Of a stretch of 38,717 nucleotides of DNA, positions 1-8,473 are shown one piece after another (the first letter of the stretch is position 1; each line of letters starts with the position of its first letter). The notes under the pieces are model-generated. The model saw nothing but the letters and a program-made list of their open reading frames with translations, was not told the DNA's origin and made no database searches. Both the position numbers and the translations under genes were made by a program. The stretch comes from a virus: positions 1-38,717 of IMG/VR virus record IMGVR_UViG_3300027746_000002; one strand, given 5' to 3'.

Positions 1-127
1 ACGTCAGGTTCTTGAGTTTAAGAAGAGGTTTAAGCCTGAACTTACCATCCATTTAGGGGATGCTATAGACTTAGCATGTCTTCGCGGAGGTGCTGCCGGA
101 TCATCTGATGAGGCTTGCGATCCTGAA
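1..127. repeat. Left copy of 127-bp terminal direct repeat
   Basis: Bases 1-127 are identical to 38591-38717. The repeat lies inside the phosphoesterase reading frame, which stays open across the join, so the molecule closes into a 38,590-bp circle. The exact length of 127 fits an assembler k-mer overlap as well as a real terminal redundancy; the sequence alone cannot tell them apart. Confidence 0.97.
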
Positions 128-667
128 GGTGATTTGAACGATGGCTTATCGTTTCTCTCACAGTTACAGCCTCAAGTTTATCTACTAGGCAACCATGAAG
201 CTAGGCTAGTGCATTTAATGAATTCGCCTAAAGCAATCGTGGCGGCACTGGCAGCACGGGTTTATCAGCAGATTCAAGATCGAGCTAAAGAGCTAAAATG
301 CAAAGTGATAGACTACAATTTCCAACACGGGTGGTATCCATTTGGAGATGCCCTCGCCGGACATGGGTACATGATCAACGAGGCCGCCGTGCGCGATCAC
401 GCCGAGGCGATTTGCACGGGAACCCACAACAAAGTGATCATCGCTCATCTGCATCGAGTCACGCAGGCTGAGGGACGCAACAGAGCGCACCCAACGGGCT
501 ATTGCGTGGGGTGGCTGGGGGATCCTAAGCTAACAACCTATGCGGCTAATCGCAGGGCAACCAGCTCTTGGTCAAGAGGCTTTGCTTGGGGAGAATATTG
601 TCAGGATGAAACACAAATATGGCTAGCAAAAGAGACACGATCACAGACGTTCCGGCTTCCGATGTAA
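1..667 (+). CDS. Calcineurin-like metallophosphoesterase, 3' part (begins at 38511)
   Basis: This is the main part of a 248-residue protein that starts at ATG 38511 and continues across the circular join; codon 27 spans 38589-38590 and base 1. Metal-binding motifs appear in the family order: GCSHGH near residue 15 (in the other end of the window), LGDAID near residue 45, GNHE near residue 91, and AHLHR near residue 178 in place of the usual GHTHR. The first motif normally supplies an Asp ligand (D-x-H); here that position is Cys. Phage members of this family are phosphodiesterases or phosphatases of unknown substrate. The gene sits between the lysis genes and the endolysin, and its last 49 bases overlap the next gene. 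The family assignment is firm; activity is uncertain because of the Asp-to-Cys change. Confidence 0.85.
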   Translation, partial: RQVLEFKKRFKPELTIHLGDAIDLACLRGGAAGSSDEACDPEGDLNDGLSFLSQLQPQVYLLGNHEARLVHLMNSPKAIVAALAARVYQQIQDRAKELKCKVIDYNFQHGWYPFGDALAGHGYMINEAAVRDHAEAICTGTHNKVIIAHLHRVTQAEGRNRAHPTGYCVGWLGDPKLTTYAANRRATSSWSRGFAWGEYCQDETQIWLAKETRSQTFRLPM

Positions 668-882
668 GCTGGTTATCCGAACTAGTAAATGAACTTGCCG
701 TTGGGTTTCCCCCGAAAGGCGAGGGCTGGGCTACAATGTCGCAAATTTGCGAACAAACAGGACGAGATCATCAGTGTATGCGCCGAATACTAAAGCAGCG
801 CAATGCTGAGGTTCGTAAGTTCAAATTTCTTGCATCTCATGGCAAGTGTATTATAACTCCACACTACAGGTTTTCTAAATGA
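619..882 (+). CDS. Small protein with HTH-like segment, unknown function
   Basis: The product is 87 residues. The middle (about residues 36-60, reading WATMSQICEQTGRDHQCMRR) looks like a helix-turn-helix: a hydrophobic helix, a short turn and a basic helix. The C-terminal part is Lys/Arg-rich. The start at 619 overlaps the phosphoesterase end by 49 bases; the next in-frame Met would remove the N-terminal third. The stop TGA overlaps the endolysin ATG (ATGA), which suggests translational coupling. It could be a DNA-binding protein or a small virion protein; I do not recognise the family. Confidence 0.6.
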   Translation: MASKRDTITDVPASDVSWLSELVNELAVGFPPKGEGWATMSQICEQTGRDHQCMRRILKQRNAEVRKFKFLASHGKCIITPHYRFSK

Positions 883-1424
883 GCAACCACTTTCAAAAAG
901 CTTTAGACTTTGTGCTTAAGCATGAAGTTGAGTTTGAAAAGGGCCATTATGGCGATATGAACTTTGTTCGTACTGAGCGTGATCTTAATGATCCAGGCGG
1001 CACTACCCGTTACGGGATCGACCAACGCTCTCACAACGTAGACATCGACAAACTCACACTAGAACAGGCAATCGAGATTTACCGCAAGGACTACTGGGAA
1101 AAAGGTAAATGCACAGAGTTGCCTTGGCCTATTTCGCTGGCGCACTTTGATGGTTGTGTTAATGTTGGCATCGGCAGGGCTACAAAGATTCTACAGGAAG
1201 CTGTAGGAGCCAATCCTGATGGCGCATTTGGCCCTGCTACTAAGCGAGCAATAGATGAGGCATGTAAGGTTAGCGGAGCAAAAGCAGTAGCAGAAAATAT
1301 CTGTAATATACGTAAAGCTTTTTATAATAGCTTGTGCCTTACCAAGCCAAACATGAAACGATACCAAAATGGCTGGCTTGCTAGATGTAGTGACTTAAAA
1401 GCAACTTTAGACAAAGTGAGTTAA
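879..1424 (+). CDS. Endolysin, GH108-type N-acetylmuramidase with C-terminal peptidoglycan-binding domain
   Basis: The 181-residue protein has the GH108 layout: an N-terminal His-Glu (residues 15-16, Glu16 the expected catalytic acid), then NDPGGTTRYGI (about residues 38-48), which matches the family's NDPGG-T-YGI block, and a C-terminal peptidoglycan-binding-type segment containing GANPDGAFGPATKRAI. This family cleaves the glycan backbone of peptidoglycan in the periplasm. There is no signal peptide or membrane segment, so export depends on a holin; a holin-like gene lies across the circular join at 37587. The start is the ATG overlapping the previous stop. Confidence 0.88.
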   Translation: MSNHFQKALDFVLKHEVEFEKGHYGDMNFVRTERDLNDPGGTTRYGIDQRSHNVDIDKLTLEQAIEIYRKDYWEKGKCTELPWPISLAHFDGCVNVGIGRATKILQEAVGANPDGAFGPATKRAIDEACKVSGAKAVAENICNIRKAFYNSLCLTKPNMKRYQNGWLARCSDLKATLDKVS

Positions 1425-1436
1425 CAACCCCAATTT

Positions 1437-1748
1437 ATGAGCAAACTAATGATCGCCTTAGGTGGCATGGGTATGATGCCCAAGATCAAATCCTGTCCTG
1501 ACTGCAACATGCCGCTAGAAAGCAATGGTTGTTGTTCCGAATGTGGTTACGGAGAAGAATCAGTGGACGAAGAAGATGAGAAGGTTGAAACTCAATCTTT
1601 GCTGGATGTTCGTGATGCACTTCAAAATGCGCTTAAACTGATTGACCGCATGATTGTAAATAACGCAGATTGTTCTAATGAGCATGAAGACATGTCTGCT
1701 CCTGTAAATACAGTCACTTGGGTGCGTCAAGGTTCAAGAAACGCTTAA
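1437..1748 (+). CDS. Small zinc-ribbon-like protein
   Basis: The product is 103 residues. Four-cysteine zinc-ribbon pairs are visible near the N-terminus: CPDC (residues 20-23) and, about ten residues later, CCSECGY. The middle is acidic, followed by a Leu-rich amphipathic helix (LLDVRDALQNALKLIDRMI) that could dimerise. It lies between endolysin and tail hub and shares a TAATG stop/start with the latter. Zinc binding is inferred from cysteine spacing only; the role is unknown. Confidence 0.65.
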   Translation: MSKLMIALGGMGMMPKIKSCPDCNMPLESNGCCSECGYGEESVDEEDEKVETQSLLDVRDALQNALKLIDRMIVNNADCSNEHEDMSAPVNTVTWVRQGSRNA

Positions 1749-3694
1749 TGCCAGCACAGATATTAACTGAGGTTGACAACAACTTCATTGGGTTTAACTC
1801 GCGGCTAGACCCAAGTAATCTTCAGCCTGGATTTGCTCAAGCCTCGTACAACATGAGGCTCCAGCGAGGAACGGCCCAACCACGCAAGGGGTGTTCTAGG
1901 CTCACAGATGCTACCTTAAATTCTAAGGTAATGGTTGGTGCTGGAAATTATGTAGATGCCAATGGCAAAGATAACATCGTGCTTGTATTTACTGACTCGA
2001 TGTATCTGTACAACACTGAGACAGCTACACTTTCCGGCGCAAAAACATTTCCAACACAAGGCGGCTATACTCGCGGAATAGTGTCTGGAGGTACAGTAGA
2101 TGTGGTTCAAGCTCTTGGTAAACTTTATATTTTCAGAGGCCAAGAAACTGAAACTCGATATGGTACTGGTGGTACATCTACTACCTGTGCATTAAACCTT
2201 ACGCACGCCTCTGTTGCGGCGGGTGCCACTACAACCGTTACTGCCACTTGGGTAAACTCATTCTCTACAACTTATGCAGTTGGAGATGAGGTAACAATTT
2301 TTAATATTACTGATGCGCAACATCCGTCATTTAACAATACATTTATTGTAACTCAAGTTACTGGAACTACATCGTTTCAGTTTTTATATACAAACAATAC
2401 TGGATCTACAGTAACAACATCAGGGCAACCATACTATGCTTGTGTTGTTAAAGTTAAACCTCCTCTTATTTGGGATGGTGTTTCTAACAACCTGATTGTT
2501 GCGCCACAGACATCTATTAATAACAACGTTCAGACTCAAACTGGATACACACCACAGTTTGGTTCTATACCGCCTGCTGACTTTGCGTTCTATTTTCAAA
2601 ACAGATTAATTTGCAACATATCAAAAACTGAAATTGTTGTTGGTGATATTTTAAGTGAAAACTTTGATTTTACGCTTAACAACTTTATCATCAATCAAGG
2701 TGGCAATGATTGGATTGTTGGGGTGTTGCCGTGGATTGAGAATCAGTTCTTGATATTTATGTCTAAGTCGATCTACATTGCTTACGTAGATCCAAGGTTT
2801 GACCCTGCCGCTCCTGATCAAAGCCAGATTACAGTGGTTACCACACAAGTAGGATGCCTGGCTCGCCGCAGCATTGTGTCTGCTGGTCAGTTTGTCTACT
2901 TCCTGTCAGGTAAGGGAGTTCACATGATCACTCCGGCCCTTGATTTGAAACTTATTGGCAACACGCTTCCGCTAAGTGAACCTATTGATGATTTTTTTGA
3001 TAGCGTTAATTTTAGTGCAATAAATAAATCTGTATCGTCGTATTATGACAACAGGTTTTATATTGCTATTCCAACTGGATCATCCACACGTCCAGATAAA
3101 ACATTAGTGTACAATACGCTTAATCAAGCATGGGAGACTATTGATACATATCCAACTGGACTGTATATTGACAACATTCAAGTGGCACAATATGGCCAAA
3201 AGCGCAGGATGTTTATCCTGACAAACTTTGCTGGTTCTGGACAATTTGGCGGGATTTTTCTTGCTGAAGAAAACGAAGGTGGCGATCAATTCTCTTCATT
3301 TGCTGGAAGCCCAATAATTCCATTCACATTGCCAGCAATTATTTCATCGGGGGCTCCAAGACTTGAACCAATAGACGCTCGTTTGAGATCAAGGCAATAC
3401 ACCTTTGATACAATGAACGAAAAGAGATTTTTGCGTTCTGAATATCAATTTAATAACGTGTCTGGTGATTTTATAAATCTTTACGCTAGAACACATGATC
3501 CGGATGTTGCTGAAACAATTCTTGCGTATCAATTTATTGGATCAAATACAACAGACTCAACCCTTCGTCCAAGAATAGCTCTAAGAGGTGCTTGCATGGA
3601 TATGGAAGTGCAGTTTATAACTGGAAGACCAGCATTGAAAAGTGCTGCGTTATATGCAATAACAGCTAATCGAAACATGATTTCTGAGGAATAA
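1748..3694 (+). CDS. Tail hub / stabilisation protein, beta-propeller-like
   Basis: The product is 648 residues, rich in Thr, Asn, Gly and aromatic residues with alternating hydrophobic strands, and no Cys/His catalytic pattern. The N-terminus (VDNNFIGFNSRLDPSNLQPG, then NMRLQRGTAQPRKG) is typical of podoviral tail nozzle or stabilisation proteins (gp10/TTPB-like) that describe a ring of residues near the propeller start. Residues about 250-480 carry repeated strand-turn units (FYFQNRLIC, LIFMSKSIY, FVYFLSGKGVHMI, NRFYIAIP) suggesting propeller blades. The ATG at 1748 is preferred over an upstream in-frame TTG at 1718 because it makes the TAATG junction with the previous gene. Structural role likely; the exact part of the tail is inferred. 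Confidence 0.72.
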   Translation: MPAQILTEVDNNFIGFNSRLDPSNLQPGFAQASYNMRLQRGTAQPRKGCSRLTDATLNSKVMVGAGNYVDANGKDNIVLVFTDSMYLYNTETATLSGAKTFPTQGGYTRGIVSGGTVDVVQALGKLYIFRGQETETRYGTGGTSTTCALNLTHASVAAGATTTVTATWVNSFSTTYAVGDEVTIFNITDAQHPSFNNTFIVTQVTGTTSFQFLYTNNTGSTVTTSGQPYYACVVKVKPPLIWDGVSNNLIVAPQTSINNNVQTQTGYTPQFGSIPPADFAFYFQNRLICNISKTEIVVGDILSENFDFTLNNFIINQGGNDWIVGVLPWIENQFLIFMSKSIYIAYVDPRFDPAAPDQSQITVVTTQVGCLARRSIVSAGQFVYFLSGKGVHMITPALDLKLIGNTLPLSEPIDDFFDSVNFSAINKSVSSYYDNRFYIAIPTGSSTRPDKTLVYNTLNQAWETIDTYPTGLYIDNIQVAQYGQKRRMFILTNFAGSGQFGGIFLAEENEGGDQFSSFAGSPIIPFTLPAIISSGAPRLEPIDARLRSRQYTFDTMNEKRFLRSEYQFNNVSGDFINLYARTHDPDVAETILAYQFIGSNTTDSTLRPRIALRGACMDMEVQFITGRPALKSAALYAITANRNMISEE

Positions 3695-3696
3695 GT

Positions 3697-5541
3697 ATGG
3701 CACAAATACAAAAAGGAACTACATTTTCAACGGGCGATCAAGTTAATGCCGCAAACCTTAATGCGCATGTTGATAGTGCCATACTATTGCCTGGAGCTAT
3801 TTCGGATCAAGCATCTGATGTTGCTGCACCAACGGATACAATTCTAATTAATAAAGCTGGTTCATTAAAGCAGGCAACACTTGCTAGTGTATTTGATTCT
3901 GCGGGTTTCTTAAAAGCTGATGGCACTATTCCCCTTACAACGGGAGCGCAGCTAGTGCTTGGTTCGACGCAGCAATTGAGTGCGTTGCAGGCTACTTCTA
4001 AGGGCTACGTTGATGCAACCTTTTTGCCTATCACAGGTGGCACATTGACGGGCAATTTAACATTAACAACTGCCGCTGTAGTTACCTTATCAAAAGATCC
4101 AGTAAGTGCGTTGCAAGCTACAACAAAGCAATACGTTGACTACAGATCTGCATCTTCAACAATAGTTGCTTTACCATCAAGAATTCGCGCAGATGGATAC
4201 AGCGCAATGATAGTACGAGGATCTAATTTTTTGTATTCTTGGGGATATTGTCGTGATGGTGGATTAGGTGCATGGCAGAATAATTCGGCTCAAACTGGAG
4301 TGTTTTCTGCATTTAATGTTTCAATTCCATCTGGAGTTACAATTGTTGATGTAATTAGATGTGTTGGTAATTCAATTTGTTTACTATCTAATGGATGGGT
4401 TTATACAACTGGAAATAATGTAAGTGGACAATTGGGCCATGGAGATACAACTAATAGATATCAATTTACTAGAATTGAATATTTTGTAACTAACAGTATT
4501 ACAATATCTAGTATATATTTATCTTCGGCTAGGACTAATGAAACATTCGGAGTTTGTGCTGCAATTGCATCTAACGGTGATTTATATACATGGGGATATG
4601 GGGCAGTAGGCCAACTTGGAAATAATAGTACTGCAAATAAATTAACTCCAACAAAAATTACTACAGTTTCTAATGTAGTAAATGTTGTTCTTACTGATGC
4701 ATTTACTGGAGCAGCATTTGCATTAACAAATACTGGAGTTTTGTATGCAACTGGCTATAATTATACGGGTCAACTTGGGCTTGGTAACACAACTCAAAGA
4801 AACTCATTTATTCAAACATTAACTGGAGTATCTAAAATTGACGCCACTTCATCTGGTTTATCCCCTAATTTTAATGGAACATCTATTGTGCTCAAGACTG
4901 ATGGAACTGTAGTTGCCGCCGGAACTGGAGCAGAAGGCGCTCTTGGAAATGGATCTACAGCTAACAGTTCAACATGGGTAACTGTTTCTTCATTATCATC
5001 TATTAAAGATATAGGAATAACAGGAGGACTTGCTGCAACCGCATATGCAGTCTCTAATAGCAATCAACTTTATACTTGGGGATACAATGCATATGGTACA
5101 GTTGGTGATGGAACAACAACAAATAGAACAACTCCATTTCAGGTAAATACATGGGTTGATAATGTATCGCAACCACCTCCTTTTATTGGTTCTAATTTTT
5201 CTGTATTTTTAAGTTCAGGATCTTATGGTTATGCTACAATTTGCGTTATTGATTCAAATGGATTAATTTATACAGTTGGCTATAATAGCTATTACACATT
5301 TGGATCAAATGTAAACAATGTAAGATTTACAAAAATTCCAATTACATTGCCTAATCCAAGTGAAAAACCATCTTCTCTTTGCATGTTTGGAATTGATGGT
5401 GCTCAGTTTATGACTATATTAACCAATATGGGATTTGTATATTGCCTTGGTGATAATACAACCTATGGCGCATGTCAACTTGGCTATAGTGCTGGGGCAC
5501 CTGCATATATTGGCACACCTAAATTTCAACCAATTGCATAA
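3697..5541 (+). CDS. Tail fibre with RCC1-like beta-propeller
   Basis: The 614-residue protein has a virion-attachment-like N-terminus (residues 1-60), then two fibre-shaft repeats, each ending in LSALQAT-K-YVD (about residues 75-150) and containing LPITGGTLTGNLTL. From about residue 165 to the end come at least six RCC1-type blades, marked by recurrent LYTWGYN, GQLGNNST and GQLGHGDTTNR-like motifs. RCC1 propellers are protein- or chromatin-interaction modules in eukaryotes and also occur in bacterial surface proteins; here a receptor-binding head is the natural inference. The propeller portion (about 4200-5500) is visibly more AT-rich, with more A/T-ending codons, than the genes around it, which suggests separate acquisition. 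A weak GAGGA precedes the start. Confidence 0.85.
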   Translation: MAQIQKGTTFSTGDQVNAANLNAHVDSAILLPGAISDQASDVAAPTDTILINKAGSLKQATLASVFDSAGFLKADGTIPLTTGAQLVLGSTQQLSALQATSKGYVDATFLPITGGTLTGNLTLTTAAVVTLSKDPVSALQATTKQYVDYRSASSTIVALPSRIRADGYSAMIVRGSNFLYSWGYCRDGGLGAWQNNSAQTGVFSAFNVSIPSGVTIVDVIRCVGNSICLLSNGWVYTTGNNVSGQLGHGDTTNRYQFTRIEYFVTNSITISSIYLSSARTNETFGVCAAIASNGDLYTWGYGAVGQLGNNSTANKLTPTKITTVSNVVNVVLTDAFTGAAFALTNTGVLYATGYNYTGQLGLGNTTQRNSFIQTLTGVSKIDATSSGLSPNFNGTSIVLKTDGTVVAAGTGAEGALGNGSTANSSTWVTVSSLSSIKDIGITGGLAATAYAVSNSNQLYTWGYNAYGTVGDGTTTNRTTPFQVNTWVDNVSQPPPFIGSNFSVFLSSGSYGYATICVIDSNGLIYTVGYNSYYTFGSNVNNVRFTKIPITLPNPSEKPSSLCMFGIDGAQFMTILTNMGFVYCLGDNTTYGACQLGYSAGAPAYIGTPKFQPIA

Positions 5542-5993
5542 TGAAGCGATTAACGCTTGATTTGCTTGAGCGTATTATTGATGCAGTTTATGAGAAATCT
5601 AAACACAACCCAGACATGGAAATTGGAGATGGCACAAGGTACAACTGTGCCGAGTACATCTGTTTCTATGCCTTCCATAAAGGGTTGTTTTGGAGTGAGC
5701 AAGATGGCAAAATTGTTGGTGTTTCAACTGCTCATCCTTCTCGTGCTGAATTTGGTTGGGAATGGCCTGAACCAGACAATGGTGTATGGACAGCACATCT
5801 TGTCTGGGCCGATAACATCCAGGCTCATGCTGAAATACTCAGAGACTTTTTGTCTGAACAACAACATCCAGTCACACAGTTGTGGACATGGAGAAACGAC
5901 ACGTTCGTAGAACTTACTGCGGCTAAACTTAAACGACTATTTTTATATGGGAAAAGGCGGATCATCATCATCAGCACCACCAGCAGCACCTAA
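5541..5993 (+). CDS. Conserved phage protein, possible GNAT-like fold
   Basis: The product is 150 residues. An acetyltransferase-like pattern is seen: an N-terminal helix, NCAEYICFYAFHKGLFW, then a strand with KIVGVSTAHP, and a middle strand WTAHLVWADN followed by a helix (HAEILRDFL), which resembles the beta4-alpha3 part of GNAT proteins. No clear acetyl-CoA P-loop (Q/RxxGxG/A) is visible, so activity is doubtful. The end overlaps the next gene by 47 bases; the overlap contains a TCA/CAC triplet run that is read as Ser/Pro/Ala in one frame and Ile/Thr/Ser in the other. Its place just before ejection protein genes suggests a virion-linked role. Confidence 0.55.
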   Translation: MKRLTLDLLERIIDAVYEKSKHNPDMEIGDGTRYNCAEYICFYAFHKGLFWSEQDGKIVGVSTAHPSRAEFGWEWPEPDNGVWTAHLVWADNIQAHAEILRDFLSEQQHPVTQLWTWRNDTFVELTAAKLKRLFLYGKRRIIIISTTSST

Positions 5994-6810
5994 TTACCAA
6001 GAGTCCATGCGGTCGATTCTGCAATCGCAGATAGATTTAGCACCTCAGGTATATGAACGGGAAGCTGAATATCAACCCAAATATCAACAGCTTGAAAGCC
6101 AAATTCAGTCTCAAGTTGCAAAAGATCAGCTTAAGCTTTATGGCAATTTACAACCTGACTATTCCAAGCTAGAAGACGCTTACACAACTTCGACGCAACA
6201 GAATCAACTTAGAGGTCTTCAAGAACGTGCGCCAGATTATGTTCAGGCTTTTAAACAAGCACAAGGAACTGCTGGAATAGACAGTGCCGTAAAAGGATAT
6301 GCTGAGACAACTTTAGCAGATCAAATGAAACAAGGGTTTAAGTTGAACCCGGAAGAACAACGGCAACTTGAACAATCAACTTTGTCTAGATATTCAGCTA
6401 GAGGTACTGCTCTTGGTAATCAAGCTGGATTAGCAAATGTCTTAAACCGATACCAGTACGTTCAGGGAAGGCAACAAAATGCCTTGTCTCAAGCAACAGG
6501 AATTGGTCAGTACCTTACTAATCAATCTGCCGCTCCGTTGACTTGGTTTTATCAACAGCCAATGTATGCTAATACTGCTGGTGGCAATACCATTCAAAAC
6601 TCTTTGGCTAGCCAACAGCAAGCTGGAGCACAGATCTTTAATCCTGAGTCTCAAGTTGGTATGGGCTCCATTTATGGAGCTTACAATGCTCAGACACAGT
6701 ACGCCGCTGGCATGGCTCAAGCTGATGCCGCTAGGTCTGCTGGTAAATCATCCATGTTTGGATCTATTGCGAGCGGGGCACTTATTGGTGGTGGTATAGC
6801 CATTTTCTAA
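5947..6810 (+). CDS. Internal virion (DNA ejection) protein
   Basis: The 287-residue product begins MGKGGSSSSAPPAAPNYQES, a form common to small podoviral ejection proteins. Gln- and Ala-rich amphipathic helices follow (residues 20-240), and the protein ends in a Gly-zipper-like hydrophobic segment (FGSIASGALIGGGIAIF). Such proteins are packaged in the head and enter the cell envelope with the DNA. It is the first of four ejection-type proteins in this block. The assignment rests on composition, terminal motif and position. Confidence 0.72.
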   Translation: MGKGGSSSSAPPAAPNYQESMRSILQSQIDLAPQVYEREAEYQPKYQQLESQIQSQVAKDQLKLYGNLQPDYSKLEDAYTTSTQQNQLRGLQERAPDYVQAFKQAQGTAGIDSAVKGYAETTLADQMKQGFKLNPEEQRQLEQSTLSRYSARGTALGNQAGLANVLNRYQYVQGRQQNALSQATGIGQYLTNQSAAPLTWFYQQPMYANTAGGNTIQNSLASQQQAGAQIFNPESQVGMGSIYGAYNAQTQYAAGMAQADAARSAGKSSMFGSIASGALIGGGIAIF

Positions 6811-7658
6811 TGAACTTATCAAAAACAATTTCTGTAATTAAAACAGCACTGAAACACGCGCAAAGACCAGCAATCTTGTGGTCTGGCGGCAAGGACAGTA
6901 CTGTGTTGTTAGATATTGTTTTAGGAATGCATCCAGAAACCGAAGTTATACACTGGAAGCTTCCATTTCTGTCTGAAAAGTATACCCATCATCATTTTGT
7001 GCAGGAAATTAGGAATATGACTGTACATGACTGGGTTCCAGCTACTGTTGCTTTAACTCATGGCAATGGCAGGATAGACGTTTGTGAGACATATACAGTG
7101 GGTGATGGATCTATTAAGGTCATGCGAGGCACTGAGCCATTTGAAAAATCTAAACCTTGGGTATGTGGCAAAGAATGGCTTAATCGCCCAAAAGCCATAA
7201 TCCACTCTGATTTTGATGTCTTACTGTGTGGGCACAAGTCATGTGATGAAGATCCAATTACTGGCAAGATACCGCTTGAGTTAGACATGAAATATGCTGG
7301 GCCAAACACTCAAGTGTGGTTTCCAATAAGGGATTGGTCGGATGAGGATGTTGCTTCTTATATTATTGATAATGAAGTTTCTTACGATACAAACAGATAT
7401 GACGGAAATATTGTTAGCAAAAAAGACAAGCAATATAACTCTGACTACGTTCATGCCTGCTTTAAATGCGTGAACAAGTTTGACCCTGCATTTGTGCATT
7501 GTCCAAAGCTGGATATTGATGTAGAAAATCTACACCAAAATGTCCTACACGAACAACCAGTCCTTCCCTACTGTAATGTCCGAAGTGGATTGCAAGACTT
7601 GCGGAGCTTGTTGCAATCACAAGTGGAGTTGGCCCATTCTGAAAAGGGATCGATCTGA
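6810..7658 (+). CDS. PAPS reductase-family PP-loop protein
   Basis: The 282-residue protein carries the PP-loop ATP-pyrophosphatase motif SGGKDST (residues 25-31) and the later FPIRDWSDEDVASYI block found in PAPS/APS reductases and sulfurtransferase relatives. Cysteines near the C-terminus (HACFKCVNKF, then HCPKL) could bind an iron-sulfur cluster. The family adenylates a substrate or reduces activated sulfate; relatives such as DndC insert sulfur in DNA. It sits between internal virion genes, an unexpected place for a metabolic enzyme. After HCPKL, where similar proteins usually end soon, about 45 more residues are encoded, most of them overlapping the next gene in another frame. Substrate unknown. 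Confidence 0.82.
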   Translation: MNLSKTISVIKTALKHAQRPAILWSGGKDSTVLLDIVLGMHPETEVIHWKLPFLSEKYTHHHFVQEIRNMTVHDWVPATVALTHGNGRIDVCETYTVGDGSIKVMRGTEPFEKSKPWVCGKEWLNRPKAIIHSDFDVLLCGHKSCDEDPITGKIPLELDMKYAGPNTQVWFPIRDWSDEDVASYIIDNEVSYDTNRYDGNIVSKKDKQYNSDYVHACFKCVNKFDPAFVHCPKLDIDVENLHQNVLHEQPVLPYCNVRSGLQDLRSLLQSQVELAHSEKGSI

Positions 7659-7875
7659 TGCGGTAAACATTCCACAGGAATATGTCAGACAAGATTACCC
7701 ACTTCTTAAGACAAAAAACAACAGATGCATTGCTCTTAGGGGCATTGTTGGCAAGTGCGTGTCTTGTTCTATTTACGAAAATCGCCCACAAGCGTGTGCA
7801 AACTTTCAAAAAGGCAGTCAACTTTGTTTAGAAGCTAGAGAGAAATTATATGGCAACACCACAACAACTTTATAG
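7576..7875 (+). CDS. YkgJ-family cysteine-cluster protein
   Basis: The family signature is complete: CKTCGACC at the N-terminus, then RCIALRG..GKCVSCSIYENRP, then CANFQKGSQLC. YkgJ proteins bind zinc or iron through these cysteines; their function is unknown. I prefer ATG 7576 (99 residues) because it starts just before the first Cys cluster, but an in-frame ATG at 7540 gives 111 residues. Either start lies inside the end of the PAPS-reductase gene (overlap 83 or 119 bases), so the first metal cluster is encoded by dual-coding DNA. The end overlaps the next gene by 26 bases. Pairing with a PP-loop protein suggests a shared redox or iron-sulfur process. Confidence 0.85.
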   Translation: MSEVDCKTCGACCNHKWSWPILKRDRSDAVNIPQEYVRQDYPLLKTKNNRCIALRGIVGKCVSCSIYENRPQACANFQKGSQLCLEAREKLYGNTTTTL

Positions 7876-8464
7876 GGGAACAGCACCTGCGGCGATGACG
7901 AAGATGGGTGACGGCATGGCAGACGCTTATGCTAGAGTTGGCGCAATTGAAGGGGCGGGTTATGCCAAATTAGGGGAAAGCATTGGGGGAGCACTTCAGA
8001 CTATTGGTGGTATGTATGGTGACTACAAAAAAGACAAAGCTATTGTCTCAGCGCAGTCAAAAGCATTGGAGACATTTAAGCCCTACCTTCCAAAAGATAT
8101 GGCGACAACTCTAACCAATCAATGGGATAGCATGAACAACTCAGACACAAGTTTGGCTGAGAAAAAAGAGTGGTTGCATAGCACAATGGGCATGGCTGGA
8201 AATGCAGTTGCTCAGCAGTTTAAAATGCAACAGATTGGTGCGGAGCAAGGAGGAGCAACTGGTCGTACAATTATCTCTGAAAATGCTGCTACTGGACGAA
8301 ATGCGGCATCTTTGGATAACGCTATGGAACGGGCTCGTATAGATGCACAGATCAACACTTACAATAATGCTGGTCTTATTAACCTTCAAAGAGGTTCGGC
8401 ATTTAGTAATCCTACTTTTGGAATTGGCACACAAGCAGGTGGCGGGCTTTATCGTTCACCTTAG
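7850..8464 (+). CDS. Internal virion protein
   Basis: The 204-residue product is rich in Ala, Gly, Gln and Met. It contains a Gly-rich hydrophobic stretch (about residues 25-57) followed by amphipathic helices and a low-complexity C-terminus (QAGGGLYRSP). There are no catalytic motifs. Size, composition and place between other ejection proteins match the second of the three or four core proteins found in podoviruses. The start ATG lies in the end of the YkgJ gene. Confidence 0.6.
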   Translation: MATPQQLYRGTAPAAMTKMGDGMADAYARVGAIEGAGYAKLGESIGGALQTIGGMYGDYKKDKAIVSAQSKALETFKPYLPKDMATTLTNQWDSMNNSDTSLAEKKEWLHSTMGMAGNAVAQQFKMQQIGAEQGGATGRTIISENAATGRNAASLDNAMERARIDAQINTYNNAGLINLQRGSAFSNPTFGIGTQAGGGLYRSP

Positions 8465-8473
8465 GTAAAACAT

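Noticed and set aside
1718-1747. TTG start for the tail hub gene
   Set aside because: The ATG at 1748 forms the TAATG join with the preceding gene and starts with the expected N-terminus.
4812-5063. Open frames on the strand opposite structural genes (for example within the fibre and tail genes)
   Set aside because: They mirror Thr/Ala/Gly-rich coding DNA on the other strand, have no leaders or neighbours in their direction, and encode no recognisable protein.
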